Positions 1 through 7,023 of a stretch of DNA of 11,507 nucleotides are shown piece by piece. The notes below the pieces were generated by a model. The model was given only the letters and a program-made list of their open reading frames with translations. It was not told the origin of the DNA and made no database searches. Position numbers and translations under genes: made by a program. The number at the start of each line of letters is the position of its first letter. The stretch's first letter is position 1. Source of the DNA: UBA9865 sp035647835 (lineage in GTDB: Bacteria; Bacillota; Dethiobacteria; Dethiobacterales; Dethiobacteraceae); the NCBI GenBank assembly GCA_035647835.1, contig DASRMS010000201.1, forward strand, positions 1 to 11,507, in the 5' to 3' direction.

Positions 1-36
1 AATATACTGAATATTTATTCAATGGAATTCCCCTTG

Positions 37-57
37 AAAAAACCCCTCAGCTAGGGG
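37..57 (-). terminator. Intrinsic terminator on the minus strand
   Basis: Read on the minus strand, CCCCT-agctg-AGGGG forms a 5-bp GC-rich stem followed directly by six T. The plus strand has no T-tract after the stem, so it works only for leftward transcription. No leftward gene ends just upstream of it inside the window, so it must end either a small RNA or an attenuated leader that starts at the promoter near 212-239. Confidence 0.65.
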
Positions 58-205
58 AAGCAAGCAATTCAAGATTGAGATAATTTCCGCTCCACAAAAA
101 TCTTCTGCCCTCAGTCTTAGCTCATAGACATCGCCATAGAACGCCTAAGGCGATGAGCAGCGTAAGATAAAAAAGGGAACTTAAAAAATAGAACAGCGAC
201 CATAA
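37..205 (-). ncRNA. Candidate small RNA or attenuated leader
   Basis: This is a gene-free minus-strand stretch of about 170 nt bounded by a sigma70-like promoter (212-239) and an intrinsic terminator (37-57). It can form a 7-bp helix from CATCGCC and GGCGATG (plus coordinates 129-135 with 149-155). It can also form two competing pairings: CGCC-taa-GGCG (142-152), and GCTCAT with ATGAGC (120-125 with 153-158). Mutually exclusive helices ahead of a terminator fit a regulatory leader of a leftward gene outside the window, or a free-standing small RNA. I do not recognise a known class: 6S, SRP, tmRNA, RNase P and the common riboswitch consensus cores do not fit by eye. The 5' end is inferred from the -10 position. 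Confidence 0.4.
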
Positions 206-211
206 AATTAT

Positions 212-239
212 TTTATAGTACCTAGGCGAAATAAGACAA
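212..239 (-). promoter_or_regulatory. Minus-strand sigma70-like promoter
   Basis: The -35 is TTGTCT (234-239, 4 of 6 consensus matches). A 16-bp spacer separates it from the -10 TATAAA (212-217, 5 of 6). Transcription would begin near 205 and run left to the terminator at 37-57. A perfect 15-bp AT-rich palindrome, ATAAAATTATTTTAT (202-216), overlaps the -10 and start point and could be an operator. Confidence 0.5.
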
Positions 240-244
240 ATTTC

Positions 245-274
245 GAGACAGGAAAAGGAAAAACTTTGCATAAT
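245..274 (+). promoter_or_regulatory. Weak candidate promoter for the surface-protein gene
   Basis: GAGACA (245-250) and CATAAT (269-274) with an 18-bp spacer make a weak sigma70-like promoter. It would start transcription near 281, leaving about 50 nt of leader before the ATG at 333. It lies back to back with the minus-strand promoter at 212-239. The -35 match is only 4 of 6, so this is tentative. Confidence 0.25.
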
Positions 275-332
275 TTAACAAGCGAATAACGTAAACGTCA
301 GAAATTTTTTTAGAAGAGGAAAGGGTGGTCTA

Positions 333-2465
333 ATGGGATTAAAGTACAGCGTTTTACGTAAACCTGTCAATTACCTTTTAGTATTACTGCTGGTAATCTT
401 ACAGGTCGTAATTGCGGCGCCGGCGGAAGCAGCCTTCAGCTGGCAAATTGTCGGCAGCGGTAGTGTTTCCACAGATATCGCCTCCTACATTTCGCTGGGG
501 GTTGCAGACAATGGAACGGAATATGTAGCCTATTCAGCAGTCAATGATGAATACAAAGCAACTGTACGCAAGCATGTAGCCGGTGAATGGCTGTCTGTAG
601 GACCAGACAAGCTCGATTTCAAGCATGCTTCCTTCATCAATCTTAGGGTTCATAACAATACCCCCTATCTGTCGTTCACCTCTACACCAGGTAGTCCTCA
701 GCCTTCATATGCCTATGTATTGAAGTTTGACAGTTCTTCCAACACCTGGAAAACTTTGGGCGGCGGCTCTGTCACCAACGGCGTAGCGTGGTATAATTCT
801 CTTTATATCACAGACGATGGCACTATCTATGTGGCTTTCCTAGACAAGTTTGAACCCCAGGGGGGATATGGCGGCATCTTAAAGGTCTTCGTCTACAACG
901 AAACCCACGATACGTGGACGAGAATACATCATGCAGAGGATAGTGAACTCCGGCTCAATCACAGTTTTTTAACCCTAGCCGTTCACAACCAAACACCGTA
1001 CGTCTCATATCGTGATACTTCAACCGAAAAAGCAGCGGTTGTTAAGTACGACGCCTCAACGATGAGGAGGACGACATTAGATGACTTCGCTTCCTCTACC
1101 CCTGTCGCCAACTCTGTCTCTCTCAGCCTGGGGCAGGATGGTACACCCTACGTAGCCTTCGGTAAAGATGGTCAATATGAAAAAGGTGCTACGGTGATGA
1201 AATATACAACCGCTGAGGGGTGGCAGCGTGTCGGTGACAGCGTTTCCAGTTATACATCACAGCAGCATAAGCTTGTGGTCTACAATAACATTCCCTATCT
1301 GGTGTTTCACGACAGCAACTTCAAGTGTGTAAAATTTACTGGCGACAGTTGGCTGCCTTTTGCAGAAACCCCTGCCGGTGCCTTGGATTTCGTGATGCAC
1401 GGCGGCGTACCTTATGTCACTTACGCTGCCCCTGCTGATACTTCGGCAATTGTGTTAAAGGGTGTCGAAGATACCTTCACTGTAACCGTACAATCTGCAG
1501 ATGGTACCGTTACAGGTGCAGGAAACTATGCGCCAGGCGCGAAGGTAACACTGCAGGCGACGCCAAAGGACAGCTTTGATTTCGTCAACTGGACGGATGC
1601 CGAAAACAAAGTAAGCACACAGAACCCTTACACCTTTACCATGCCAGCCGCAAACGTGGCGATAACTGCAAACTATCAGCAACGAACCCCTGTCACCTAT
1701 CAGGTTACCGTAACTTCGGCTAACGGTACTGTCACAGGTGCGGGAAGCTATGAGGCTGGCGCGCAGGTAACACTGCAGGCGACGCCAAAAGACGGCTTTG
1801 ATTTCGTCAACTGGACGGATGCCGAAAACAAAGTAAGCACACAGAACCCTTACACCTTTACCATGCCAGCCGCAGACGTGACGATAACTGCAAACTATCA
1901 GCAGCAAACAACAACCCCCGGCACCTATAAGGTTACCGTAACAGCGAATAATGGCGCTGTTACAGGTGCGGGAAGCTATAAAAAAGGTGATCCAGTGACT
2001 TTACAAGCCGCCGCTAACACTGGCTATCAGTTCGTGAATTGGACTACCTCATCCGGCAAAGTATTGACAACTCAAAACCCCTACATCTTTAACATGCCTG
2101 AGGGAAATGTAGTGTTAGCTGCAAATTTTGCTCAGCTTCAGGCAACAAAACATGCGGTGCAAGTTTCCGCCACCAACGGGACAGTCAAAGGAAGCGGGGA
2201 CTACGCTGCAGGGGTAACGGTGCGGCTAGAGGCAGTGGCTGCGTCGGGATATGAACTTGTCAGCTGGACGACCACAGATGGTGTTGTGGTCTCCCGCGCC
2301 AATCCATATGTCTTTGTGATGGGCAATGAGGCGATCTCCCTGCAGGCGAACTTCCAGGAAACAGAAGTACCGGAACTACCAAAAACCAGCGGGCACGCTC
2401 AGGTCTATTACGAAATTGGCCTACTACTGGCAGCAGTAGGAATATATCTGAAAAGAAAGCGATAA
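333..2465 (+). CDS. Secreted surface protein: propeller-like domain, four InlB B-like repeats, sortase-type anchor
   Basis: The 710-residue protein starts at an ATG preceded by AAAGGGTGG. A signal peptide is clear: basic residues K4/R9/K10, a hydrophobic core at about 13-28, and a probable cleavage near APAEAA (29-34). Residues about 35-378 hold seven units of 39-57 residues, each with a GTPYVAF-like strand (tyrosines at 64, 112, 166, 223, 273, 322 and 361). This is consistent with a seven-bladed beta-propeller. Residues 381-675 are four repeats of about 70 residues with the GTVTGAGSY, VTLQA, FVNW, NPYTFTMP and ITANY signature of divergent InlB B-repeats, which usually form stalks. The C-terminus has LPKTSG (682-687), a hydrophobic segment (about 691-706) and KRKR. 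It is likely exported and anchored to wall or membrane, with the propeller outermost. The ligand is unknown, and no neighbour gene suggests one. Confidence 0.85.
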   Translation: MGLKYSVLRKPVNYLLVLLLVILQVVIAAPAEAAFSWQIVGSGSVSTDIASYISLGVADNGTEYVAYSAVNDEYKATVRKHVAGEWLSVGPDKLDFKHASFINLRVHNNTPYLSFTSTPGSPQPSYAYVLKFDSSSNTWKTLGGGSVTNGVAWYNSLYITDDGTIYVAFLDKFEPQGGYGGILKVFVYNETHDTWTRIHHAEDSELRLNHSFLTLAVHNQTPYVSYRDTSTEKAAVVKYDASTMRRTTLDDFASSTPVANSVSLSLGQDGTPYVAFGKDGQYEKGATVMKYTTAEGWQRVGDSVSSYTSQQHKLVVYNNIPYLVFHDSNFKCVKFTGDSWLPFAETPAGALDFVMHGGVPYVTYAAPADTSAIVLKGVEDTFTVTVQSADGTVTGAGNYAPGAKVTLQATPKDSFDFVNWTDAENKVSTQNPYTFTMPAANVAITANYQQRTPVTYQVTVTSANGTVTGAGSYEAGAQVTLQATPKDGFDFVNWTDAENKVSTQNPYTFTMPAADVTITANYQQQTTTPGTYKVTVTANNGAVTGAGSYKKGDPVTLQAAANTGYQFVNWTTSSGKVLTTQNPYIFNMPEGNVVLAANFAQLQATKHAVQVSATNGTVKGSGDYAAGVTVRLEAVAASGYELVSWTTTDGVVVSRANPYVFVMGNEAISLQANFQETEVPELPKTSGHAQVYYEIGLLLAAVGIYLKRKR
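1473..2357 (+). repeat. Array of four in-frame InlB B-like repeats
   Basis: Four protein-level repeats lie at residues 381-449, 455-523, 531-600 and 606-675 of the surface protein. The first two are nearly identical, while the third and fourth are diverged, sharing mainly the glycine-rich start, the W of the FVNW/LVSW motif, NPY-F-M and the ANF/ANY end. They are spaced by short Thr/Gln/Pro linkers. The family normally forms extended stalks on bacterial surface proteins. Confidence 0.85.
1573..1874 (+). repeat. Exact 80-bp direct duplication within the repeat array
   Basis: Bases 1573-1652 and 1795-1874 are identical over 80 bp, 222 bp (74 codons) apart. Near-identity continues on both sides. 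Synonymous sites are unchanged, which points to recent duplication or gene conversion between repeats 1 and 2, and it makes this tract prone to expansion or contraction. Confidence 0.9.
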
Positions 2466-2485
2466 TTTATAAATCACTAAATGAT

Positions 2486-2529
2486 AAACGGGGCAAAACC
2501 TGATTACTTTGGTTTTGCCCCGTTTTTTT
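2486..2529. terminator. Bidirectional terminator between convergent genes
   Basis: A perfect 15-bp stem, AAACGGGGCAAAACC (2486-2500) with GGTTTTGCCCCGTTT (2511-2525), has a 10-nt loop. On the plus strand it ends in a run of seven T and terminates the surface-protein gene. On the minus strand the tail is poorer (GTTTATCATTT) but should still end the purine operon, whose stop codon at 2528-2530 overlaps the T-tract. Confidence 0.9.
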
Positions 2530-3817
2530 ATTTACTTGCCTTGTCTAGACGTTTAATAGCTTTATGACCAATATCCCGACGGAAGTGAGCGTCCGCAAAA
2601 TTAATCTTCTCAACAACTTGGTATGCTTTGTCGAGGGCAGCCTGTAAGGTGTCCCCCCAAGCAGTGACACCCAGTACACGACCACCATTGGTTACTACCT
2701 TTGTGCCCTTCTTTGCTGTGCCGGCATGAAAGACATAGGCATCGTTATGCTGCCTAACCTCTGTCAAACCGGTAATAATCTTACCCTTTTGATAAGCACC
2801 AGGATAACCACCTGCCGCCATTACTACACAAGCTGTATGGTTCTGGTACCACTTTAACTTATGACCAGCAAGGTTACTGTTGGCAACAGCCAACAGAACA
2901 GTGGCGAGATCACTTTCTAGACGAGGTAAAACAACTTGACATTCCGGATCGCCAAACCGCACATTGTATTCTAGTACTTTGGGTCCATCAGCTGTAATCA
3001 TCAAGCCGGCATAAAGTACTCCTTTGAAAACAATACCTTCTGCTTGCAGTCCAGCGATAGTAGGTTGTAAAATTGTTGCTTCCACTTGGCTCAGCAGCTG
3101 TTCAGTGAAAACCGGCGCTGGTGAGTAGGCCCCCATGCCACCTGTATTTGGTCCGGCATCATGGTCATAGGCGGCTTTATGATCTTGAGAGGAAACCATG
3201 GGAATTACTGTTTGTCCATCTGTGAAGGCCAAAACCGAGACCTCTTCGCCTGTGAGATATTCCTCGATTATCACACGTTTGCCAGCTTCACCAAATTCCT
3301 CATTTACCAGCATGCGCTGCACAGCAATTTCTGCTTCCTTTAAAGTCGCAGCGACCACTACACCTTTACCTGCTGCTAAACCATCAGCCTTAACAACAAT
3401 GGGCACGCCTTTTTCCTGGAGATAGGCTAAAGCTTTGTCTACATTAGTAAAGGTTCTGCTTTCTGCCGTTGGTATTTGATATTTCTCCATCAGCTGCTTG
3501 GCAAAAACTTTACTGCCTTCCAACTTGGCCGCTGCCCGGTTCGGGCCAAAAATGTTAATGCCTGCTGCTGTAAATTCATCCACAATGCCTGCCGTGAGAG
3601 GCAGTTCTGGTCCAACAACTGTCAATTCAATTTCCTGCTCCAGCGCAAAGTCAACTAAAGCCGCAATATTATCTGTTGAAATGGGAATGCATTCGGCAAT
3701 CTCAGCAATACCAGCATTACCAGGTGCGCAATATACTTTTTGCACGTGGGGGCTTTGTAGTAACTTCCAGACAAGCACATGTTCACGCCCGCCACCGCCT
3801 ACAACTAAAACACGCAT
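2528..3817 (-). CDS. purD: Phosphoribosylamine-glycine ligase (GAR synthetase)
   Basis: The product joins glycine to phosphoribosylamine using ATP, giving GAR (step 2 of IMP synthesis, cytosol). The 429 residues match the usual single-function length. The N-terminal motif MRVLVVGGGGREH and CAPGNAG are typical. The ATP-grasp domain shows GLAAGKGVVVA, QDHKAAYDHDAGPNTGGMGA and the metal-binding end EYNVRFGDPE. The start is fixed by AAGGAGG six bases upstream. It is the last gene of the operon, 16 bp after purH, and its stop abuts the bidirectional terminator. No oddity is seen. Confidence 0.97.
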   Translation of the reverse strand: MRVLVVGGGGREHVLVWKLLQSPHVQKVYCAPGNAGIAEIAECIPISTDNIAALVDFALEQEIELTVVGPELPLTAGIVDEFTAAGINIFGPNRAAAKLEGSKVFAKQLMEKYQIPTAESRTFTNVDKALAYLQEKGVPIVVKADGLAAGKGVVVAATLKEAEIAVQRMLVNEEFGEAGKRVIIEEYLTGEEVSVLAFTDGQTVIPMVSSQDHKAAYDHDAGPNTGGMGAYSPAPVFTEQLLSQVEATILQPTIAGLQAEGIVFKGVLYAGLMITADGPKVLEYNVRFGDPECQVVLPRLESDLATVLLAVANSNLAGHKLKWYQNHTACVVMAAGGYPGAYQKGKIITGLTEVRQHNDAYVFHAGTAKKGTKVVTNGGRVLGVTAWGDTLQAALDKAYQVVEKINFADAHFRRDIGHKAIKRLDKASK

Positions 3818-3833
3818 TGTTTGCCTCCTTCGT

Positions 3834-5375
3834 TTAGTGCTTGAAATAACGCACGCCTGTCAACATCATCGCCAATCCCTGCTCATTGCAGCGATCAATA
3901 GAATCTTGATCGTTTTGTGAACCGCCGGGTTGGATAATGGCTGTGACGCCGGCCTGCACTGCTGCCTCCACTGTGTCAGCGAAGGGGAAGAACGCATCTG
4001 ACGCTAGCACACTGCCATCTGCTTTAGCGCCGGCCTGCTCAATGGCAATCCGGGCAGCACCAACACGATTCATTTGTCCGGCGCCGATGCCTACTGTCTG
4101 ACCATTTTTAACTAACACAATAGCGTTTGATTTAACATGTTTTACTACCTTCATACCAAAAACCATATCTGCTATTTGTTGTGGCGTAGGCTCTGCTTTG
4201 GTAACAGTTTGCCAAGTCGCAGGCGAAATTACTTTTTGATCTAGTGTTTGTATCAGTAGGCCTCCCGAGACCTTTTTCACATCTATGGCCGCCCTTGCTG
4301 CAGGCAGTGGTGCGCGCAGGATACGAACATTCTTTTTGCTGGTTAAAATAGTTAAGGCCTCGTCTTCATAGTCCGGGGCAATTATTACCTCTAAAAATAT
4401 TTCACTCATCTTCTTCGCTGTCTGGGCGTCTACAGTGCGGTTTAAGGCGACAATACCACCGAAAATGGAGACAGAATCTGCCTCATAAGCACATACATAA
4501 GCAGTAAACAGATCTGCAGCCACAGCAATACCACAAGGATTAGCATGCTTAACCGCTACAGCAGCCGGTTCGTCAAACTCCTGCACCATCTCCCAAGCCG
4601 CATTTAAATCATTAAGATTATTAAAGGATAATTCCTTGCCATGGAGCTGTTGGGCACTGGCTACGGTACCGACAGCAGCTTGTGGCTCACGGTAAAAGGC
4701 AGCTTGCTGGCTTGGGTTTTCACCGTAGCGAAGATCTTGCACCTTACTAAAAGGCAGTACCATCGTAGGCGCAAAACGCGGTGCCTCTTCTAACTGTTGA
4801 TAAAGCCAGTCCGAAATTAGGGCATCGTATTCGGCAGTATGACTAAAAGCCTCCACTGCCAGTTGGTAGCGCATAGCCTCACTGACAGTGCCGTTGGCCT
4901 GTAGTTCAGTTAAAATATCTGCATAGCGGGCAGGATTAACAGCCACAGTAACATATTTGTAGTTCTTAGCCGCAGAACGCACCATGGTGGGACCGCCAAT
5001 ATCAATGTTTTCAATTGCCTGTGCCAAAGTAACATCCTTTTTAGCAATGGTAGCCGCAAAAGGATATAAATTGACTGCAACTAAATCTATCGTCTTAATT
5101 TGGTGCTCTGCCAATTGCTGCTGATGGCTTGCTAAATCACGCCGCGCCAAAATTCCGCCATGGATGTAGGGATGCAGCGTTTTTACCCTGCCATCAAGAA
5201 TTTCCGGGAATCCTGTAATCTCTGCTACACTCTGCACAGGCACACCTGCGTCTGCTAATGTTTTTTGCGTGCCACCGGTGGAAATAATAGTGTAGCCTTG
5301 CGCTGCCAACCCTCGAGCAAAGCCCACAATACCTGTTTTGTCTGAGACACTAAGTAAAGCCAGTTTAGTTGTCAT
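3834..5375 (-). CDS. purH: Bifunctional AICAR transformylase / IMP cyclohydrolase
   Basis: The product formylates AICAR with 10-formyl-THF and closes the ring to IMP (steps 9 and 10). I place the start at the ATG of MTTKLALLSVSDKTG, giving 513 residues, the usual family length. The frame opens with a TTG at 5399, which would add eight residues, but the ATG has AAGGTG about 10 bases upstream. The N-terminal MGS-like cyclohydrolase domain shows STGGT, ILDGRVKTLHP and GGILARRD. The transformylase domain shows the catalytic Lys-His pair in VKHANPCG (about residues 276-277) and DAFFPFAD near the end. The start overlaps the purN end by 11 bp, suggesting translational coupling. Confidence 0.96.
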   Translation of the reverse strand: MTTKLALLSVSDKTGIVGFARGLAAQGYTIISTGGTQKTLADAGVPVQSVAEITGFPEILDGRVKTLHPYIHGGILARRDLASHQQQLAEHQIKTIDLVAVNLYPFAATIAKKDVTLAQAIENIDIGGPTMVRSAAKNYKYVTVAVNPARYADILTELQANGTVSEAMRYQLAVEAFSHTAEYDALISDWLYQQLEEAPRFAPTMVLPFSKVQDLRYGENPSQQAAFYREPQAAVGTVASAQQLHGKELSFNNLNDLNAAWEMVQEFDEPAAVAVKHANPCGIAVAADLFTAYVCAYEADSVSIFGGIVALNRTVDAQTAKKMSEIFLEVIIAPDYEDEALTILTSKKNVRILRAPLPAARAAIDVKKVSGGLLIQTLDQKVISPATWQTVTKAEPTPQQIADMVFGMKVVKHVKSNAIVLVKNGQTVGIGAGQMNRVGAARIAIEQAGAKADGSVLASDAFFPFADTVEAAVQAGVTAIIQPGGSQNDQDSIDRCNEQGLAMMLTGVRYFKH

Positions 5376-5976
5376 CAACCAGACACCTTCTTCCTTCAAT
5401 CTTTAATCTGCCTGCCAGCCACAAATTAATGGCTTGCGGATAAAGTTTATGTTCCAGGACTTGAATCCGCTGATGTAAACTTTCTGTTGTGTCATGATCG
5501 TTAACCGGAATGGCTTCCTGCAAAATAATTGGTCCCGTATCCATCCCTTCATCAACAAAATGGACAGTACAACCTGTTACCTTAACCCCGTAATTCAGGG
5601 CATCGGCTACACCCTGCGTACCCGCGAAAGCAGGCAGTAAAGCTGGATGAATGTTCATAATCCGCTGCGGAAAAGCGGCCACGAAAGCTGGCGTCACTAA
5701 ACGCATATATCCGGCCAGGATAACAAGATCTATCTGCTGCTCTTGTAAGTATGTAATGATCGCCTGGTCGTAGTCCTCCCGGGTGGTAAAATTCTTGCTG
5801 TTAAAGTACTTGGTGGGAATCTGATGCTCTTGCGCACGTTTCAGGGCGAAGGCATTTTGTTTATCACTAATCATCAGCGCCACCTGCGCCCCTTTGATGG
5901 TACCTGCGGCCACGGCATCGATAATCGCCTGCAAGTTAGTGCCGCTTCCAGAGGCCAGCACTGCAATTTTCTTCAT
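5365..5976 (-). CDS. purN: Phosphoribosylglycinamide formyltransferase (GART, folate-dependent)
   Basis: The product transfers formyl from 10-formyl-THF to GAR (step 3). It has 203 residues, close to the family norm. ASGSGTNLQAI near the N-terminus binds substrate phosphate. The catalytic Asn-His-Asp triad is present as N108 and H110 in MNIHPALLPAF and D146 in VDEGMDTGPI. The gene lies 24 bp after purM and overlaps the purH start by 11 bp. Its ribosome site (GGGAAGGGAAG) is weaker than its neighbours', so translation may depend partly on upstream ribosomes. No formate-dependent PurT is visible here. Confidence 0.96.
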   Translation of the reverse strand: MKKIAVLASGSGTNLQAIIDAVAAGTIKGAQVALMISDKQNAFALKRAQEHQIPTKYFNSKNFTTREDYDQAIITYLQEQQIDLVILAGYMRLVTPAFVAAFPQRIMNIHPALLPAFAGTQGVADALNYGVKVTGCTVHFVDEGMDTGPIILQEAIPVNDHDTTESLHQRIQVLEHKLYPQAINLWLAGRLKIEGRRCLVDDN

Positions 5977-6000
5977 TTCTCGTCTTCCCTTCCCGACTTT

Positions 6001-7023
6001 CTAGCTGAACTGTACCCCCGTACCGCTGACAACTGCGCCTAAAAGAACTGGTTTCTCTCCGGCTTGCTGCAGTAGGTTGATGGCCAGTTCTGCCTCTTGC
6101 TGTGGCACTATCAGCACATAACCTATGCCCATATTAAAAGTACGAAACATCTCTTTTTCCGGTACCCGACCCTGCTCTTGGATTAGTTTAAACACTGCAG
6201 GGACCTGCCAAGCGTCTTTCTTAATGGTCACCCCTAACCCCTCTGGCAAAGAGCGCGGCACATTCTCCAGCAAACCACCACCTGTGATATGAGCCATGCT
6301 ACAAACTTTCACTTCTGCCAAGAGCTTAAGAACGGTGCTTACATAAATTTTAGTTGGGGTCAGCATCTCCTCGCCAAGCGTTTTGCCTAGCTCCGGCCGG
6401 TACATCGACATTGCCCAACCTGTTTTTTCTAGCAGTACTTTGCGAGCTAAAGAATAGCCGTTGCTGTGCAAACCTGTGGAAGGCAGACCAATCACCACAT
6501 CGCCCACCTGTGTACAACTGCCATCAACTAAACGTGAACGCTCTGCTACCCCTACTGCAAAACCAGCTAAATCATATTCATCATTAGCATAAAACCCAGG
6601 CATTTCAGCTGTTTCTCCACCAATTAAAGCACAGCCAGCTAAACGACAGCCGGCAGCAATGCCGCTGACAATCGCTGCTACTTTTTCTGGCTGCAGCTTG
6701 CCCACAGCCAAATAATCCAAAAAGAATAATGGTTCCGCACCCTGCACCACAATATCATTAACACACATCGCCACTGCATCCTGCCCAATAGTATCATGTT
6801 TGTCTAACAGAAAGGCAATTTTAAGTTTGGTGCCTACGCCGTCTGTCCCAGAAACCAGCACTGGTTCACAGTACTGCTGTTTAAGAGCAAAAAGACCGCC
6901 AAACCCGCCAATATCTGTTAATACTTCAGCACGGTGAGTGGAACGAACATGATCACGCAGCAAACGAACTGCTTCATTACCGGCATCAATATCCACTCCA
7001 GATTCCTTATACGTGTAGGACAC
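6001..7023 (-). CDS. purM: Phosphoribosylformylglycinamidine cyclo-ligase (AIR synthetase)
   Basis: The product converts FGAM to AIR with ATP (step 5). I choose the GTG at 7023, giving 340 residues beginning (M)SYTYKESGVDIDAG. It sits 9 bases after GGGAGGT and matches the family N-terminus. An in-frame ATG at 7050 would place that ribosome site inside the coding region. Signature motifs are SGTDGVGTKLKIA, GQDAVAMCVNDI, GGETAEMPG, HSNGYSL, HITGGGL and FNMGIG. The start overlaps the purF end by 17 bp, so coupling is likely. The preceding step, FGAM synthase, is not encoded in the window. Confidence 0.95.
   Translation of the reverse strand: MSYTYKESGVDIDAGNEAVRLLRDHVRSTHRAEVLTDIGGFGGLFALKQQYCEPVLVSGTDGVGTKLKIAFLLDKHDTIGQDAVAMCVNDIVVQGAEPLFFLDYLAVGKLQPEKVAAIVSGIAAGCRLAGCALIGGETAEMPGFYANDEYDLAGFAVGVAERSRLVDGSCTQVGDVVIGLPSTGLHSNGYSLARKVLLEKTGWAMSMYRPELGKTLGEEMLTPTKIYVSTVLKLLAEVKVCSMAHITGGGLLENVPRSLPEGLGVTIKKDAWQVPAVFKLIQEQGRVPEKEMFRTFNMGIGYVLIVPQQEAELAINLLQQAGEKPVLLGAVVSGTGVQFS

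Noticed and set aside
317..335. AGGGTGG resembling the T-box antiterminator motif
   Set aside because: It lacks the rest of the T-box and stem I elements and simply serves as the ribosome site before the ATG at 333.
1455..1907. 150-residue minus-strand open frame with an internal protein repeat
   Set aside because: It is antisense to repeats 1 and 2 of the surface protein; its repetition only mirrors theirs, and it has no family match or supporting context.
3161..3920. Several plus-strand open frames
   Set aside because: They are antisense to purD and its junction with purH, with no family resemblance.
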